Assembly (NCBI RefSeq): GCF_900142025.1
Contig: NZ_FQZM01000003.1
Coordinates: 62,001-126,000 of the forward strand
Direction of reading: 5' to 3'
Origin: Desulfofundulus thermosubterraneus DSM 16057
GTDB taxonomy: Bacteria > Bacillota > Desulfotomaculia > Desulfotomaculales > Desulfovirgulaceae
Length of the DNA: 64,000 nt
Shown here in pieces: positions 36,372 through 47,743 of this stretch. Each line of letters begins with the position of its first letter. The stretch's first letter is position 1. The notes below the pieces were generated by a model, which searched no databases, was not told the DNA's origin, and was given only the letters and a program-made list of their open reading frames with translations. The position numbers and the translations under genes were made by a program.

Positions 36372-37500
36372 AGTGATTATCATTGGCGGAGGCGTCACCG
36401 GCTGTTCCATAGCCTATCATCTGGCTGCCCGGGGCATGCGTGATGTGGCCGTGCTGGAACGGGCCTACCTCACCTCCGGTGCCACGGGACGCTGCGGAGC
36501 CGGTTTCCGCCACCAGTGGGGTACAAAAACCAACTGCCTCTTAGCCAAGTACGCCATTGCCCAGCTGGAGCGCCTGGCGGAAGAGCTGGACTATCCCGGA
36601 GGCGTAGAAATCAAGCAGGGAGGTTACCTGATCCTGGCCTACACCCCCAGAATGGAAGAGCAGTTCAAGAAAAACCTGGCCCTGCAAAAAAGCCTGGGCA
36701 TTGACGCCCGCTGGGTAACACCCCAGGAGGCCCGAGAAATCGTACCCTTTTTAAACACCAAGGGCCTTCTCGGAGCCACCTTCTGTGCCAAAGACGGCCA
36801 CGCCAACCCTTTTAAGGTCACCGATGCCTATGCCCGGGCAGCCAGACGGCTGGGGGTAAAAATCCATACCTATACGGAAGTACAGGACATCAAAATTGAA
36901 GGCTCCCTGAAAACTGTCATCACCAACCGGGGAGCTTTCCAGGCTCCAGTGGTGGTCAACGCGGCGGGCGGCCATGCGGCGGAGATCGGCCGCATGGTGG
37001 GGGTAGACCTGCCCGTGGTGCCGGAAAGGCACCAGATCCTGGTAACAGAACCGGTGGAACCGACCTTGGGCCCCATGGTGATGAGTTTCTACCACAACCT
37101 CTACTGCCAGCAAACGCCCCACGGCAGCTTTATCATGGGCCTGGGGGATCCCAACGAACCCAAGGAATACAACGTCCGTTCCAGCTGGCAGTTTCTTTCC
37201 CAGATGGCCCAAAAAGTGGTCTGGCTTCTGCCGGTGTTGAAAAACGTACGGGTGGTCCGGCAATGGGCCGGGGTGTATGATATGAGCCCCGACCGGCAGC
37301 CGGTGCTGGGCGAAGTACCCGAAGTGCCCGGGTTTTATGTCGCCGCCGGTTTTTCCGGCCACGGCTTTATGATTGCCCCCATGACCGGCCAGTTGATGGC
37401 GGAAATCATTTTAGGGCTGCCGACCACCCTGCCCGTGGATATGTTTAGCCTGTCCCGTTTTACCACCGGTGAACTGTTTGTGGAACCATCGGTTGTCTAG
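36358..37500 (+). CDS. DadA-like FAD-dependent oxidase (catalytic beta-type subunit)
   Basis: 380 residues. The FAD-binding start is [22 protein letters not shown], followed by [18 protein letters not shown], where the histidine-containing segment is near the flavin. [26 protein letters not shown] is the conserved C-terminal FAD motif of the DAO family. This fits the beta subunit of dye-linked L-proline dehydrogenase and related sarcosine or glycine oxidases. The neighbouring P5C dehydrogenase makes proline the best guess for the substrate. ATG at 36358 has a GGGGAGGTG site. Confidence 0.85.
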   Translation: MNRHEVIIIGGGVTGCSIAYHLAARGMRDVAVLERAYLTSGATGRCGAGFRHQWGTKTNCLLAKYAIAQLERLAEELDYPGGVEIKQGGYLILAYTPRMEEQFKKNLALQKSLGIDARWVTPQEAREIVPFLNTKGLLGATFCAKDGHANPFKVTDAYARAARRLGVKIHTYTEVQDIKIEGSLKTVITNRGAFQAPVVVNAAGGHAAEIGRMVGVDLPVVPERHQILVTEPVEPTLGPMVMSFYHNLYCQQTPHGSFIMGLGDPNEPKEYNVRSSWQFLSQMAQKVVWLLPVLKNVRVVRQWAGVYDMSPDRQPVLGEVPEVPGFYVAAGFSGHGFMIAPMTGQLMAEIILGLPTTLPVDMFSLSRFTTGELFVEPSVV

Positions 37501-37585
37501 GCAGTTAAAAAAATTACCGCCACCTCTTTGCCCCCGGGATCTTGTTCCGGGAAAAACCCAGGCCTATAATAAGGAGTGAAAAGCC

Positions 37586-39136
37586 ATGCTCATACCCTTT
37601 ACCAACGAGCCCCTAACCGACTTCACCCGGGAAGAAAACCAGAAGAAAATGAAGGAAGCCCTGCAAAAAATCAAAAGCTGCCTGGGAAGGGAGTATCCTC
37701 TAATCATCGGGGGAGAACAAATCTACACTGAGGAAAAAATCGTCTCTTATAACCCATCCTGCCACAGCGAGGTTATCGGCCGGGTTTCCCGGGCCGACCG
37801 GGCTTTGGCCCAGCGGGCGGTGGAAACGGCCGCGGAAGCTTTCTTGAGCTGGCGCCAGATGCCCCCCGAGGCCAGGGCACGTTATCTTTTTAAGGCTGCT
37901 GCTATCATGCGCAAAAGAAAACACGAGCTATCGGCCTGGATGGTGCTAGAGGCAGGAAAAAACTGGGCTGAGGCCGATGCTGACACTGCAGAGGCCATCG
38001 ACTTCCTGGAATTTTACGGCCGGGAAATGATCCGCCTAGCCCAACCCCAGCCGGTCACCCCCTATCCCGGTGAAGAAAATACCCTGGAATACCTGCCTCT
38101 GGGTGTGGGGGTTATCATCCCACCCTGGAACTTCCCCCTGGCCATCCTCACCGGTACGACCGTGGGGCCGGTGGTAGCCGGCAATACGGTGGTTTTAAAA
38201 CCGGCCAGCAATACACCTGTAATCGCCTACATGTTCATGGAGATCATGCAGGAAGCGGGCCTGCCTCCCGGAGTGATCAACTTCCTGCCCGGCAGCGGTG
38301 GAGAAATTGGCGATTTCCTGGTGGGCCATCCCCTGGTGCATTTCATCAACTTTACCGGCTCCAGGGATGTGGGCCTGCATATTAACAGCCTGGCCGCCCG
38401 GATCGCACCCGGCCAGAAATGGATTAAGCGGGTGGCCGCGGAAATGGGCGGTAAGGACGCCATCATTATTGACGAGGACTGCGACCTGGAGGAAGCTGTA
38501 GCCGGTGTGATCACCTCGGCCTATGGCTTTTCCGGCCAGAAATGCTCCGCCTGCTCCCGGCTGATTGTGGTGGGTGACGCCTACCGGCCGGTGCTGGAAA
38601 AACTGGCCGAAAGGGTGGCTCAACTTAAAACGGGGCCTGCCGAAGAATACGGTACAGACGTGGGCCCGGTCATTGACGAAGCCTCATACAATAAAATCAT
38701 GGGCTATATCCAGATTGGCCGGGACGAAGGCGGCCACCTGCTCGCCGGCGGCCGGGGGGACAACAGCCGGGGCTACTTTATCTGGCCCACGGTGTTCGCC
38801 GATGTAGCGCCCCGGGCCCGCATCGCCCAGGAGGAAATTTTCGGGCCTGTGCTGGCGGTCATCCAGGCTAAAACCTTCGATGAAGCCATTGCCATTGCCA
38901 ACGACACTGAATACGGCCTTACCGGAGGCGTATACTCCCGCAACCGCGCTCACCTGGAAAAGGCCCGCCGGGAATTCCATGTGGGCAACCTGTACTTCAA
39001 CCGCAAGTGCACCGGTGCCCTGGTGGGGGTGCAACCCTTCGGTGGTTTCAAAATGTCCGGCACCAACTCCAAAGCCGGTGGCCGTGACTACCTTAAATTA
39101 TTCATGCAGGCCAAATCTATCTCCGAGCGCTTTTAG
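37586..39136 (+). CDS. L-glutamate gamma-semialdehyde (P5C) dehydrogenase
   Basis: 516 residues, the length of the RocA/PruA-type enzyme without a proline dehydrogenase domain. The catalytic Cys320 is in [11 protein letters not shown] and the general base Glu286 is in [20 protein letters not shown] and NFTGSRDVG are NAD-binding segments. It oxidises glutamate semialdehyde, from P5C, to glutamate. A TATAAT and an AAGGAGTGA site lie just upstream, so it may have an extra promoter. It follows the proposed proline dehydrogenase genes directly. Confidence 0.9.
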   Translation: MLIPFTNEPLTDFTREENQKKMKEALQKIKSCLGREYPLIIGGEQIYTEEKIVSYNPSCHSEVIGRVSRADRALAQRAVETAAEAFLSWRQMPPEARARYLFKAAAIMRKRKHELSAWMVLEAGKNWAEADADTAEAIDFLEFYGREMIRLAQPQPVTPYPGEENTLEYLPLGVGVIIPPWNFPLAILTGTTVGPVVAGNTVVLKPASNTPVIAYMFMEIMQEAGLPPGVINFLPGSGGEIGDFLVGHPLVHFINFTGSRDVGLHINSLAARIAPGQKWIKRVAAEMGGKDAIIIDEDCDLEEAVAGVITSAYGFSGQKCSACSRLIVVGDAYRPVLEKLAERVAQLKTGPAEEYGTDVGPVIDEASYNKIMGYIQIGRDEGGHLLAGGRGDNSRGYFIWPTVFADVAPRARIAQEEIFGPVLAVIQAKTFDEAIAIANDTEYGLTGGVYSRNRAHLEKARREFHVGNLYFNRKCTGALVGVQPFGGFKMSGTNSKAGGRDYLKLFMQAKSISERF

Positions 39137-39182
39137 CCTGGATTTTAACGGAAATGTTGTTGTTGATCGGATGTGAGATCCT

Positions 39183-41003
39183 GTGTCCAGACTGGATCAG
39201 GTAAAAGAAGATTGCCAGCGGGTTGCCGAAGCCATTGCCGCCGCCCTGGGGGTCGAGGTCGAGGTCATCGATCTCGACCTGGTGCGGGTGGCCGGTACGG
39301 GCAAGGTGCGCAATGACGTGGGCTCCCGCCTCCTGCGGGGGCTGGTGAACAAACACGTGCTCAAGACCAGCCAGCCCATTTTCATCAAGGAGGCGGGCTA
39401 CCACCCCATTTGCATGTCCTGCCCCCTTACGGGAAGCTGTTTTTACAAAGCTTCCATCGTTTACCCCATCATTGCCGGGCAGAACGTCATTGGCACCATC
39501 AGCTTGATTGCCTTTAGCGACGAGCAAAAAGTAACCCTGCTTAACAGAACCGAATCTTTGATGGAATTTATCGGGCGCATGGCCGACCTGATCGCAGCCA
39601 AGGTCCTGGAAACCGAGGCCATGACTGAGAAAATGATCATGGCCAGCCAGGTGAACGCGGTCATGGATGCGGTGGATGAAGGGGTCATTGCCATCAACAG
39701 CGACGGAGTGGTAACCCACTTCAACCTCTCCGCCGAACGGATGTTTAATATACCTAAAAACGAAATTCTGCAGCAACACCTGGAAGAACATTTAGCCGGC
39801 CTGCCCCTCCTTTCAGCCCTACGCAAACCCGGAGGTTTTACTTCCCGGGAGTGCTTTGTCCAGGCCAGGGGGAGGCGGCTGCACCTTCTGGTGACAGCAC
39901 GTCCCATTATGGGCAGCGACGGCAGGCCCGTGGGAGTGGTGGCCTCAGCCCGGGACTTCAAAGAAACCCAAAAGCTGGCCTATGAAATTATGAGCGCTCA
40001 GAAGATCTTTACCTTTGATGACATCATCGGGGAAAGCCGGGCCATAAAAGAGCTAAAAGCGAGGGCGGCGAAAATAGCCGGCAGCCATTCCACCGTGCTG
40101 ATCACCGGGGAAAGCGGTACGGGCAAGGAAATTTTTGCCCGGGCCATCCATGCCGCCAGCCCGCGGAAAAACAAGCCATTTGTGGCCATAAACTGCGGGG
40201 CCATACCGGAAACCTTGCTGGAAAGCGAACTGTTCGGCTATGAAGAAGGAGCCTTCACCGGTGCCCGCAAAGGGGGCAAACCGGGCAAGTTTGAGCTGGC
40301 CAATCACGGGACCATTTTCCTGGACGAAATCGGGAACATGTCCCTCTACCTGCAGGCGAAGCTGCTACGGGTACTGCAGGAGCGCCAGGTGGAACGCGTC
40401 GGCGGCAATCGCCTGATCCCGGTGGACATACGCATCATTGCCGCCACCAACAGCAACCTGGAAGAAATGATTGCCAAGGGGCGTTTCCGGGACGACCTGT
40501 ATTATCGCTTAAGCGTGATCCCCCTGACCATACCCCCTTTACGGGAAAGACCGGAGGATATCAAGCTGCTTCTGGAATACTACCGGGAGTACTATAACAA
40601 CCTCCTGGGCAAGAATATCCGGGGTTATACCTCCCGGGCGGAACGAGCCTGCCTGGCTTATAGCTGGCCGGGAAATGTTCGGGAACTGATCAACGCCGTG
40701 GAATATGCCGTGAACCTGGAAGAAGGCGAGCTTATTGATACCGGCAGCCTGCCTCGTTCGGTACAGGAAGGTGGTCATCGTATAGCAGAAATCCCCGCCC
40801 GGGAAAACCGCTGGCCGACTTTAGAGCAGATGGAAAAGGAGGCCATCATCAGCGCCCTTGATCATTTCGGCTGGAATGAACAGGGCAAAACAAAAGCCGC
40901 CCGGGCGCTGGGCATAAGCCGGGCGACCATCTACCGCAAAATTGCCAAATACAATCTTATTTCCCCCACGGCACGGGAAGGGACTCTCCCCAGGGAACAT
41001 TAA
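39183..41003 (+). CDS. Sigma-54-dependent transcriptional activator (enhancer-binding protein)
   Basis: 606 residues. The N-terminal region (about 1-150) is a sensory domain with [11 protein letters not shown], and a PAS domain follows ([29 protein letters not shown]). The AAA+ domain has the Walker A GESGTGKE, the sigma-54 contact GAFTGA and FLDEIGNM. A Fis-type HTH ends it ([17 protein letters not shown]). GTG at 39183 has only a weak site. It lies 46 bases after the P5C dehydrogenase and probably activates the operon from a -24/-12 promoter. Its 3' end overlaps the next, opposing gene by four bases. Confidence 0.9.
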   Translation: MSRLDQVKEDCQRVAEAIAAALGVEVEVIDLDLVRVAGTGKVRNDVGSRLLRGLVNKHVLKTSQPIFIKEAGYHPICMSCPLTGSCFYKASIVYPIIAGQNVIGTISLIAFSDEQKVTLLNRTESLMEFIGRMADLIAAKVLETEAMTEKMIMASQVNAVMDAVDEGVIAINSDGVVTHFNLSAERMFNIPKNEILQQHLEEHLAGLPLLSALRKPGGFTSRECFVQARGRRLHLLVTARPIMGSDGRPVGVVASARDFKETQKLAYEIMSAQKIFTFDDIIGESRAIKELKARAAKIAGSHSTVLITGESGTGKEIFARAIHAASPRKNKPFVAINCGAIPETLLESELFGYEEGAFTGARKGGKPGKFELANHGTIFLDEIGNMSLYLQAKLLRVLQERQVERVGGNRLIPVDIRIIAATNSNLEEMIAKGRFRDDLYYRLSVIPLTIPPLRERPEDIKLLLEYYREYYNNLLGKNIRGYTSRAERACLAYSWPGNVRELINAVEYAVNLEEGELIDTGSLPRSVQEGGHRIAEIPARENRWPTLEQMEKEAIISALDHFGWNEQGKTKAARALGISRATIYRKIAKYNLISPTAREGTLPREH

Positions 41004-42613
41004 TTCTTGCGCAAAGGTTTTTTTGCACCCAGGATACCCAGGCGATTCATTTTGTAATAGAGAGTACTCCTGGGTACTCCCAGCAGGCGGGCGGTAACGG
41101 TGCGGTTGCCTCCCGCCTCTTTTAGTGCCTTAAGAATGATTTCCTTCTCGGTTTCTTTTGCAGCCACGGTTAAATCGGGGGGAGATTCCCGGGCAGCGGC
41201 AAAACCCAGGGCATGCTCCCGCAGGTACTTGGGGAGATCCCTTTCCGTGATCACCTCGTTTTCAGCCAGCACTACCATTCGCTCCACCGTATTCTTTAAT
41301 TCCCGGACATTGCCGGGCCAGGAATAGGAGAGCAGTGCCGCCACCACTCCCGGCTCCACCTTGCTGATCTCCTTGCCATAAAGCTGGCAGTATTCCTGTA
41401 AAAAACGGTAGAGCAATTCGGGAATATCGGAACGCCTCTCCCTCAGGGGAGGCATCTCGACGCTGATTACATTTAACCGGTAATACAGATCTTCCCTGAA
41501 TTCGCCGCCGGAAACCATTTCCTCCAGCTGGCGGTTGGTGGCGGCAATAATGCGGATATTAACGCTCACGGGCCGGGACCCGCCCACGCGGTAAAACACC
41601 CTTTCCTGCAACACGCGCAAAAGCTTAACCTGCAGGTTGGGGGGCAGCTCCCCGATTTCATCCAGGAAAACCGTTCCTTCATTGGCCATTTCCAACAGAC
41701 CCGGTTTTCCGCGGGGCCCGGCCCCGGTAAAGGCGCCCTGCTCATAGCCGAAAATTTCACTTTCAAAGAGCTCCGCCGGAATGGCGCCGCAATTGATCAC
41801 CACGAAGGGCTTGCCCGCCCGGTCGCTGGCCTCGTGGATGGCCCTGGCCAGAACCTCCTTCCCCGTACCGCTCTCCCCCCGGATCAGCACGGTGGCATCG
41901 GTGGGGGCGGCCCGCCGGGCCACATCCATTATGGCCTTCAGGCGGGGGTGGTGACCGTAGAGCTTGGCAAAGGGATCCACGCGCTTGATCTCGTTTTTCT
42001 GGATGGCTTCTTTCAGGCATTTGACCTGATAACTGGCCCGGGACAGGGCACGGTTGAGCTGGATTACTTCCGTAACATCCTTCTCGGCGGAAACACCGCC
42101 TATAACCCGCCCGTCCCGCCGGATGGGCACGGAATTAATTAAAACATGGGTATCCTGGCGGGGCTGATGATACTCCGCGTATACCTCACGATCTTCCCGG
42201 CAGACCCGGGTAACCACCAGGTTGGTAAAAAAATCGTGGATGGAACGCCCCAGAATGTCCTGGCACTTAATGCCGTACAGCAATTCAGCCTTGCGGTTCC
42301 AGCCGGTAACATTTTCCTGGCTATCGATCATGCAGATAACATCATCGGTGACTCCAAGAACCGCGGTGAGGGCCGCCTCCGTTTCCCGAATGAAATCCAC
42401 CAGGTGCTCCGCCACCCGCTCTAAGATCAGCAAGCCCGTTACCGTCCCGCTGGCATCCACAACGGCAATATTTTTCTCCCGTAAAGCCGGGATCACACTT
42501 AAAATGTGCTGGTCCAGGATTTCCTCCCCGTGGAGGGCAAATTCCGTGAGGTCAATTTGCGGAACCGGCTCGATTAAAAAATCCCGCACCAAAAGCCTTT
42601 TTTCCAGGTACAT
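41000..42613 (-). CDS. Sigma-54-dependent transcriptional activator with PAS domain
   Basis: 537 residues. A CBS-like or inactive N-terminal region (about 1-75) is followed by a PAS domain ([29 protein letters not shown]). The AAA+ domain shows [22 protein letters not shown] and the arginine-finger region. The HTH is [22 protein letters not shown]. It starts 15 bases after livF on the same strand, so it is probably in the liv operon and may control it or the neighbouring catabolic genes. The two activators converge, with stop codons overlapping by four bases. Confidence 0.9.
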   Translation of the reverse strand: MYLEKRLLVRDFLIEPVPQIDLTEFALHGEEILDQHILSVIPALREKNIAVVDASGTVTGLLILERVAEHLVDFIRETEAALTAVLGVTDDVICMIDSQENVTGWNRKAELLYGIKCQDILGRSIHDFFTNLVVTRVCREDREVYAEYHQPRQDTHVLINSVPIRRDGRVIGGVSAEKDVTEVIQLNRALSRASYQVKCLKEAIQKNEIKRVDPFAKLYGHHPRLKAIMDVARRAAPTDATVLIRGESGTGKEVLARAIHEASDRAGKPFVVINCGAIPAELFESEIFGYEQGAFTGAGPRGKPGLLEMANEGTVFLDEIGELPPNLQVKLLRVLQERVFYRVGGSRPVSVNIRIIAATNRQLEEMVSGGEFREDLYYRLNVISVEMPPLRERRSDIPELLYRFLQEYCQLYGKEISKVEPGVVAALLSYSWPGNVRELKNTVERMVVLAENEVITERDLPKYLREHALGFAAARESPPDLTVAAKETEKEIILKALKEAGGNRTVTARLLGVPRSTLYYKMNRLGILGAKKPLRKN

Positions 42614-42628
42614 AGGTCATTCTCCCCA

Positions 42629-43339
42629 TCATTCACCCAGATAGGCCCTCTTGACCTCCGGTTTTTGCATAAGCTCCGCCGCCGGACCCTCCAGGGTTAT
42701 TTCCCCCGTTTGCAACACATAAGCCCTGTGGGCAATGGAGAGGGCCATGTGGGCATTTTGTTCCACCAGAAGAATGGTCGTACCCGCCTTGTTAATCTCC
42801 TGAATGATGGAAAACACCTCCCGCACCAGAAGTGGCGCCAGACCCATGGAGGGCTCATCCAACAGTAAAAGCTCCGGCCGGGACATGAGGGCCCTGCCCA
42901 TAGCCAGCATCTGCTGTTCTCCCCCGCTTAAAGTACCGGCCAGCTGGTGTTTGCGCTCGGCCAGGCGGGGAAAACGCGCGAAAACCCGCTCCAGCCCCGC
43001 CTTCAACTCGGAGCGGCTGCGCACCACATAAGCCCCCATCTCCAGGTTTTCCAGCACCGTCATGCGGCTGAATACCCGCCTGCCCTCGGGCACCTGGGTC
43101 AAACCAAGCTCAACAATTTTGTAGGGAGCCAGTTTGGTAATATCACGCCCTTTGAAAAGGATCTGACCTTTTTTGGCCCGCAAAAGTCCGGAAATGGTGC
43201 GCAGGGTGGTAGTCTTACCCGCCCCGTTGGCACCAATTAGGGCCACAATCTCCCCTTCCTCTACTGAAAAAGATATGCCCTTCAAGGCTTCAATTACCCC
43301 GTAGGCAACGCAGACCTCCTTAACCTCCAGCACCTTCAC
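42629..43339 (-). CDS. livF: Branched-chain amino acid ABC transporter ATPase LivF
   Basis: 236 residues. Walker A is GANGAGKTTT, the signature is LSGGEQQML, and Walker B is LLLDEPSMGLAPLLV, which is the LivF version. It energises import with LivG. The GTG start overlaps the livG stop (GTGA). The substrate could be leucine-type amino acids, but in this context proline, urea or others cannot be excluded. Confidence 0.94.
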   Translation of the reverse strand: MKVLEVKEVCVAYGVIEALKGISFSVEEGEIVALIGANGAGKTTTLRTISGLLRAKKGQILFKGRDITKLAPYKIVELGLTQVPEGRRVFSRMTVLENLEMGAYVVRSRSELKAGLERVFARFPRLAERKHQLAGTLSGGEQQMLAMGRALMSRPELLLLDEPSMGLAPLLVREVFSIIQEINKAGTTILLVEQNAHMALSIAHRAYVLQTGEITLEGPAAELMQKPEVKRAYLGE

Positions 43340-44100
43340 ACATCCTTCCCCAGGTAGGCCTCAATTACCGCCGGATCCTGCTGTACTTCAGTGGGAGTCC
43401 CATCGGCTATCTTTCTGCCGTAATCCAGTACCGCCACCCGGTCGGCCAGGCTCATGACAAACTTCATATCGTGTTCCACCAGGAAAATGGTGATGCCCAT
43501 ATCCCGGATGCGGCGGACCATCCCGGAAAGGTCCTGTTTTTCCTGCGGGTTCATCCCTGCCGCCGGCTCATCCAGCAAAATTATTTTGGGATCGGTGGCC
43601 AGGGCCCGGGCTATTTCCAGCCGCCTTTGCTCACCGTAGGAAAGATTCCTGGCCAGTTCCTCCTTCTTGTCATCCAGACCCATAAATTCCAGCAACTCCC
43701 CCGCACGCGCGGTGATACTTGCTTCTTCCGCCCGCACGCGGCCAAAGGGTAAGAGGGCACCCCATACGCCCGCCCTGCCCCGGCAATGCCGGCCGATCTG
43801 CACATTTTCCAGTACCGTCAGATTGCCAAAAAGACGAATGTTTTGAAAGGTGCGGGCGATCCCCCGGGCGGTGATCTCGTGGGGGGACAGGCCGTTTATT
43901 TTTTGTCCTTGAAAAACAATTTCCCCTTGCGTGGGGCGGTAGATACCGGTGACCAGGTTGAAGATGGTGCTTTTCCCCGCCCCGTTAGGGCCAATCAGAG
44001 CCCGAATTTCCCCTTCCTCTATGGACATGTCCACACCATCAACGGCACAAAGGCCGCCAAAATGGATGCTTAAATTTCTTAACTCCAGGATTGCTGTCAT
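43336..44100 (-). CDS. livG: Branched-chain amino acid ABC transporter ATPase LivG
   Basis: About 254 residues. Walker A is [16 protein letters not shown]. The LivG-typical [16 protein letters not shown] signature and [13 protein letters not shown] Walker B are clear. ATG at 44100 has a GGGAGGATAT site. It lies between livM and livF. Confidence 0.94.
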   Translation of the reverse strand: MTAILELRNLSIHFGGLCAVDGVDMSIEEGEIRALIGPNGAGKSTIFNLVTGIYRPTQGEIVFQGQKINGLSPHEITARGIARTFQNIRLFGNLTVLENVQIGRHCRGRAGVWGALLPFGRVRAEEASITARAGELLEFMGLDDKKEELARNLSYGEQRRLEIARALATDPKIILLDEPAAGMNPQEKQDLSGMVRRIRDMGITIFLVEHDMKFVMSLADRVAVLDYGRKIADGTPTEVQQDPAVIEAYLGKDV

Positions 44101-44143
44101 ATATCCTCCCGCCATCAGATCGAACAAGCAGTCCGATGTTTTT

Positions 44144-45028
44144 TTAACTGCTCAGGGCTGCCGCCTTTTGTTTTCTGCGCCGTAACAGGCGGCGGAAGTT
44201 AACGCCGCCCAGCAGGCCGTTGGGCCGGAAGATCATCATCAATACCAGAAGCAAGCCGTAAATCATCATGCGGTACTCCTGGACGAAACGCAGGAACTCG
44301 GGAGCCAGGGTAAGTACGGTCGTGCCGACAATGGTTCCAGGGATACTTCCCAGACCGCCCAGCACCACGAAATTCAGAATCTCAAAGGATTTCAAAAAGC
44401 CAAAGTCGTTGGGGTTCAAGTATTGCAGCATATGAGCATAGAACCCACCGCTGATCCCGGCCAGGAAACAGCCGATGCCAAAGGCCTGTATTTTGTACCA
44501 CATGGTATTAACGCCCATGGCCTCGGCGGCAATCTCGTCCTCCCGTATGGCCTTTAAAGCGCGACCGAAGCGGGAATTCTCCAGCAAAACCACGGCAACC
44601 ACGGCCAGGATCACAAAAACGGTTACATTTACCAGGTTTGACGCACGGGGAATGGCCGCTAGTCCAATGGCTCCCCCGGTTATTTTCATATTTGTAAAAG
44701 CCACCCGCACAATCTCCCCAAAACCCAGGGTGGCAATACCCAGGTAGTCACCGGTGAGCTTGAGTACGGGAATTCCCAGCAAGATACCAAATATAGCCGC
44801 CATCAATCCACCCAGGATAAGACTGGCCAGGAAGGGGACATGATAATCTCTAGTTAAAATTGCCGCCGTGTAGGCGCCTATACTCAGGAAAGCAGCATGT
44901 CCAAAGGTAAGCTGACCGCACAAGCCGGTAATCAAGTTCAAACCCAATGCCGCAATGATAAAAATGCCCACCAGCATGAGTACCTGCTGGTAATAAGGGT
45001 CAATTACACTGGCTAGCCACTGTGACAT
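44144..45028 (-). CDS. livM: Branched-chain amino acid ABC transporter permease LivM
   Basis: 294 residues with about eight membrane helices. [30 protein letters not shown] is the LivM N-terminal signature, and [16 protein letters not shown] is the EAA-like loop contacting the ATPases. It is shorter than E. coli LivM, as usual in Firmicutes. It begins five bases after livH. Confidence 0.94.
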   Translation of the reverse strand: MSQWLASVIDPYYQQVLMLVGIFIIAALGLNLITGLCGQLTFGHAAFLSIGAYTAAILTRDYHVPFLASLILGGLMAAIFGILLGIPVLKLTGDYLGIATLGFGEIVRVAFTNMKITGGAIGLAAIPRASNLVNVTVFVILAVVAVVLLENSRFGRALKAIREDEIAAEAMGVNTMWYKIQAFGIGCFLAGISGGFYAHMLQYLNPNDFGFLKSFEILNFVVLGGLGSIPGTIVGTTVLTLAPEFLRFVQEYRMMIYGLLLVLMMIFRPNGLLGGVNFRRLLRRRKQKAAALSS

Positions 45029-45033
45029 AATCT

Positions 45034-45906
45034 CTACACCTTCCTCTGGATGGGCCGCCCCAAAAGACCGGTGGGTCTGACCAGCAAAATGATGATCAGC
45101 AGGGTAAAGGCAATGGCATCCTTATAGGTCGAAAAGCCTGCGGCTACGCCAAAAACCTCGGCCAGACCCAGCAGCATGCCCCCCAGCATGGCCCCAGGAA
45201 TATTGCCGATACCACCCAGCACCGCCGCTACAAAGGCTTTCAAACCGGCAGTCACACCCATATAGGGGGATACGGAGTTAAAATAAATCCCTACCAGCAC
45301 TCCACCCGCCGCCGCCAGGGCAGACCCGATGGCAAAAGTGAATGAAATCACCCGGTTGATGTTAATGCCCATCAGGCTGGCCGTATCGTAATCCTCGGAG
45401 GATGCCCGCATGGCCTTGCCGATTTTGGTGTACTTGACGATAAATTGCAATCCCATCATCAGGGCCACGGCAACCAGCAAGATAACCAGCTGGATGCTGG
45501 AAAATTCCAGGGTGCCCACCCGCAGAGTCACATTTTTTAAAACGGGGGGGAACCCGGTGGGCTGCGGTCCTTTGAGAACGGTCATAAAGGTTTCCAGAAA
45601 GATGGACACTCCAATGGTGGTAATGAGGAGGTTCAAACGGGGAGCACGGCGCAAAGGCCGGTAGGCCACCCGCTCGATGGTCACCCCCAGGACCACACAG
45701 GCGAGCATGGCTGCAGCCAGGGTGAGGAAAAAATTCTGGTGGAACAGGGCTACCACCGCCACCCCGATAAAGGCGCCAATCATGTAAATATCGCCGTGGG
45801 CGAAATTAATCAACTGGATGATGCCATAGACCATGGTATAACCCAGGGCAATTAAGGCGTAGGTGGCCCCCAGGGTGAGGCCGTTAATAATTTGTTGCAG
45901 TAACAT
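45034..45906 (-). CDS. livH: Branched-chain amino acid ABC transporter permease LivH
   Basis: 290 residues with about eight membrane helices. The start LLQQIINGLTLGATYALIALGYTMVYGI and INFAHGDIYMIGA are diagnostic. The loop RASSEDYDTASLMGIN is the EAA-like contact. ATG at 45906 has a GGAGGGAG site; an ORF start at 45918 lacks a good site. It follows livK by 76 bases. Confidence 0.94.
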   Translation of the reverse strand: MLLQQIINGLTLGATYALIALGYTMVYGIIQLINFAHGDIYMIGAFIGVAVVALFHQNFFLTLAAAMLACVVLGVTIERVAYRPLRRAPRLNLLITTIGVSIFLETFMTVLKGPQPTGFPPVLKNVTLRVGTLEFSSIQLVILLVAVALMMGLQFIVKYTKIGKAMRASSEDYDTASLMGININRVISFTFAIGSALAAAGGVLVGIYFNSVSPYMGVTAGLKAFVAAVLGGIGNIPGAMLGGMLLGLAEVFGVAAGFSTYKDAIAFTLLIIILLVRPTGLLGRPIQRKV

Positions 45907-45982
45907 GGCTCCCTCCACAAAGCAAATTTCTGGTGGAACCGGGCAAGTATTTACCCCGGTTCCACCGGAAAGCGAAAATGGA

Positions 45983-47191
45983 TCAAGCTTTCGGCGCCTC
46001 AGTGGGTAGAGCCGCCTTGATGGTGAACTGCTGGTTCTTCACTTCCAGCAGGTACACCGGACTCTTGATGGGCTCCCGGTTAGGCATTAAGTTCAGCGTA
46101 CCGGAAACACCCGGGTAATCTTTGGTCTTTGCCAGGGCATCTTTGAATTTCGAAGGATCGGTGCTGTTGGCGTCCTTCATGGCCTTGGCAAGCCACATTA
46201 CCGCATCGTAACCCTGGGCAGAGAACATGTCGGGCAGCTTGTTGTCATTGGCCGCCTGGTATTTTTTAATGAACTCCTTGGTCTGGGGAGCGGCATTTTC
46301 GGGATCAGCGGCAAAACCGGTGTACACCATGCAGCCCTCAACGGCATCGCCACCCAACTTCCAGAGCACCGGGGAAAGCAAGCCGTCACCACCGGCCATC
46401 TTCAGATTCAGGCCCTGCTTGCGCACTTCTTTCATAAACAGGCCGCCCTCGGTGTAGTAGCCGGTGAAGATAATCCCGTCGGGCTTGGCCTGCTTGATCC
46501 GGGTCACCTGGGCGCTGAAGTCCTGGTCCCCGTCCTGAATGCTTTCTTTATCGACTATTTGAGCATTATGCTTGGCCAGCGCACCTTCAAAGATCTTGGT
46601 CAGTCCCACGCTGTAGTCGTTGTTGGTGGAAGTAACGATGGCCACTTTCTTCCACCCCAGCTTGTTGACTAGATAATCGGTCACCGCCGGAGCACCTACC
46701 GCGTCTAAAAGGGTGTTCCGGAAAATATAATCGCCGAATTCCACTACACCGGGACCTACCGCACCGGCGGAAAGGAGGACCACCTTATTTTGTTGGCAGA
46801 TGGGTGCCGCCAGCTTGGTCTTGCCGGTAGTGGGGTCGCCTACAATGGCCACCACCCGGTCCTTGCTAATCATCTTCTGCACCACGGCGGCAGCCTCAGT
46901 TTGCTTGCTGCCGTGGTCCGACTCCACGATTTCAATCTTTTTGCCCAGCACGCCGCCTTCTTTATTTAAATCCTCGGCGGCCATTTTCATGCCTTTTAAG
47001 GTTTCTATACCGTAACTGGCCTCGTTTCCGGTCAAAGCGCCCATGAAACCAATCTTAATGGTATCACCCGACGCCCCGCCTTTATTTTCGCCATCGCCCG
47101 AGGTGCCCGTTTTACCACCACACCCGGCCACAAGGGCGATCATAAGCAACACACTTAATAATACCAGAGCAGCTGCTTTATACTTTTTCAA
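45983..47191 (-). CDS. livK: Branched-chain amino acid ABC transporter substrate-binding lipoprotein LivK
   Basis: 402 residues. A lipoprotein signal peptide of about 24 residues ends in LVAGCGGK, with Cys as the lipidation site. A periplasmic-binding-protein fold of the LivJ/K type follows (IKIGFMGALTGNEASYGIETLKGMKMAAEDLNKEGGVLG). The TTG start has a GGAGGAGG site. It is first in the operon and downstream of a promoter plus a possible attenuator (47401-47543). Confidence 0.93.
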   Translation of the reverse strand: MKKYKAAALVLLSVLLMIALVAGCGGKTGTSGDGENKGGASGDTIKIGFMGALTGNEASYGIETLKGMKMAAEDLNKEGGVLGKKIEIVESDHGSKQTEAAAVVQKMISKDRVVAIVGDPTTGKTKLAAPICQQNKVVLLSAGAVGPGVVEFGDYIFRNTLLDAVGAPAVTDYLVNKLGWKKVAIVTSTNNDYSVGLTKIFEGALAKHNAQIVDKESIQDGDQDFSAQVTRIKQAKPDGIIFTGYYTEGGLFMKEVRKQGLNLKMAGGDGLLSPVLWKLGGDAVEGCMVYTGFAADPENAAPQTKEFIKKYQAANDNKLPDMFSAQGYDAVMWLAKAMKDANSTDPSKFKDALAKTKDYPGVSGTLNLMPNREPIKSPVYLLEVKNQQFTIKAALPTEAPKA

Positions 47192-47400
47192 CCCGTCCTC
47201 CTCCTTTTCTTTTGCTTTCTAAAACCTTTTCGCCTACCCCCGTCATTTAGCTATGTAACCTCCTGCCCGCTTTCACCTCCCCATTTTCTGAAAAATTCTT
47301 TGTATAAAAGTATTTCGACTTTTAACGGCCAAATCCTTTTCAAAAAATCGACAAAGAAAAAATTTTTTTGTCCTCATATTTAGACACTTTGGCCCTTCTC

Positions 47401-47488
47401 AAAAACAAAAAGATCCACCAACCTTCTTTTTATTTTTGAAGGTTTTCGGATCTTTCTCCGATCCACTCGGCCGGGCACCGTTGCCCGG
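47401..47488 (-). promoter_or_regulatory. Attenuator-like leader of the liv operon
   Basis: On the minus strand, a hairpin of CCGGGCA with TGCCCGG (47488-47471) is followed by a stem GGATC/GATCC (47464-47448) that competes with a terminator. The terminator pairs AGATCC...AACCTTC with GAAGGTT...GGATCT (47453-47411), followed by TTTTTGTTTTT (47410-47401, read on the minus strand). The shared GGATC segment could switch between the two forms. No T-box or known riboswitch consensus was recognised. Confidence 0.5.
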
Positions 47489-47513
47489 TCTTAAAAAAAT
47501 GACCTTTTGTTCC

Positions 47514-47543
47514 ATTTTATCCTTACCGGAAGCCAGATGTCAA
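47514..47543 (-). promoter_or_regulatory. Sigma-A promoter candidate of the liv operon
   Basis: TTGACA (47543-47538, read on the minus strand) and TAAAAT (47519-47514) are 18 bases apart. Initiation near 47507 would transcribe the attenuator-like leader and then livK. The untranslated leader would be about 315 bases. Confidence 0.6.
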
Positions 47544-47743
47544 TCGTTTATTTACCAGTTCAATTAAATTCGGCAGCTGTTTAAAAAATTATACAAGCAC
47601 CGACATCTTCCGCGGGGAGCTGTTTAACACTAGTTTGCTGGCCGGCGGCATGTTTACAATGCTATGCAACCGGCAGGATTTCCACCCTTTTAAAACGAAT
47701 AGTTAGTTATTTGCTCCAAGCCTGCAGAAAGGAAGAATTTCCA

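Noticed and set aside
47401-47700. T-box or SAM riboswitch upstream of livK
   Set aside because: The T-box conserved sequence and S-box core elements are not present in the minus-strand leader; only a generic attenuator form can be supported.
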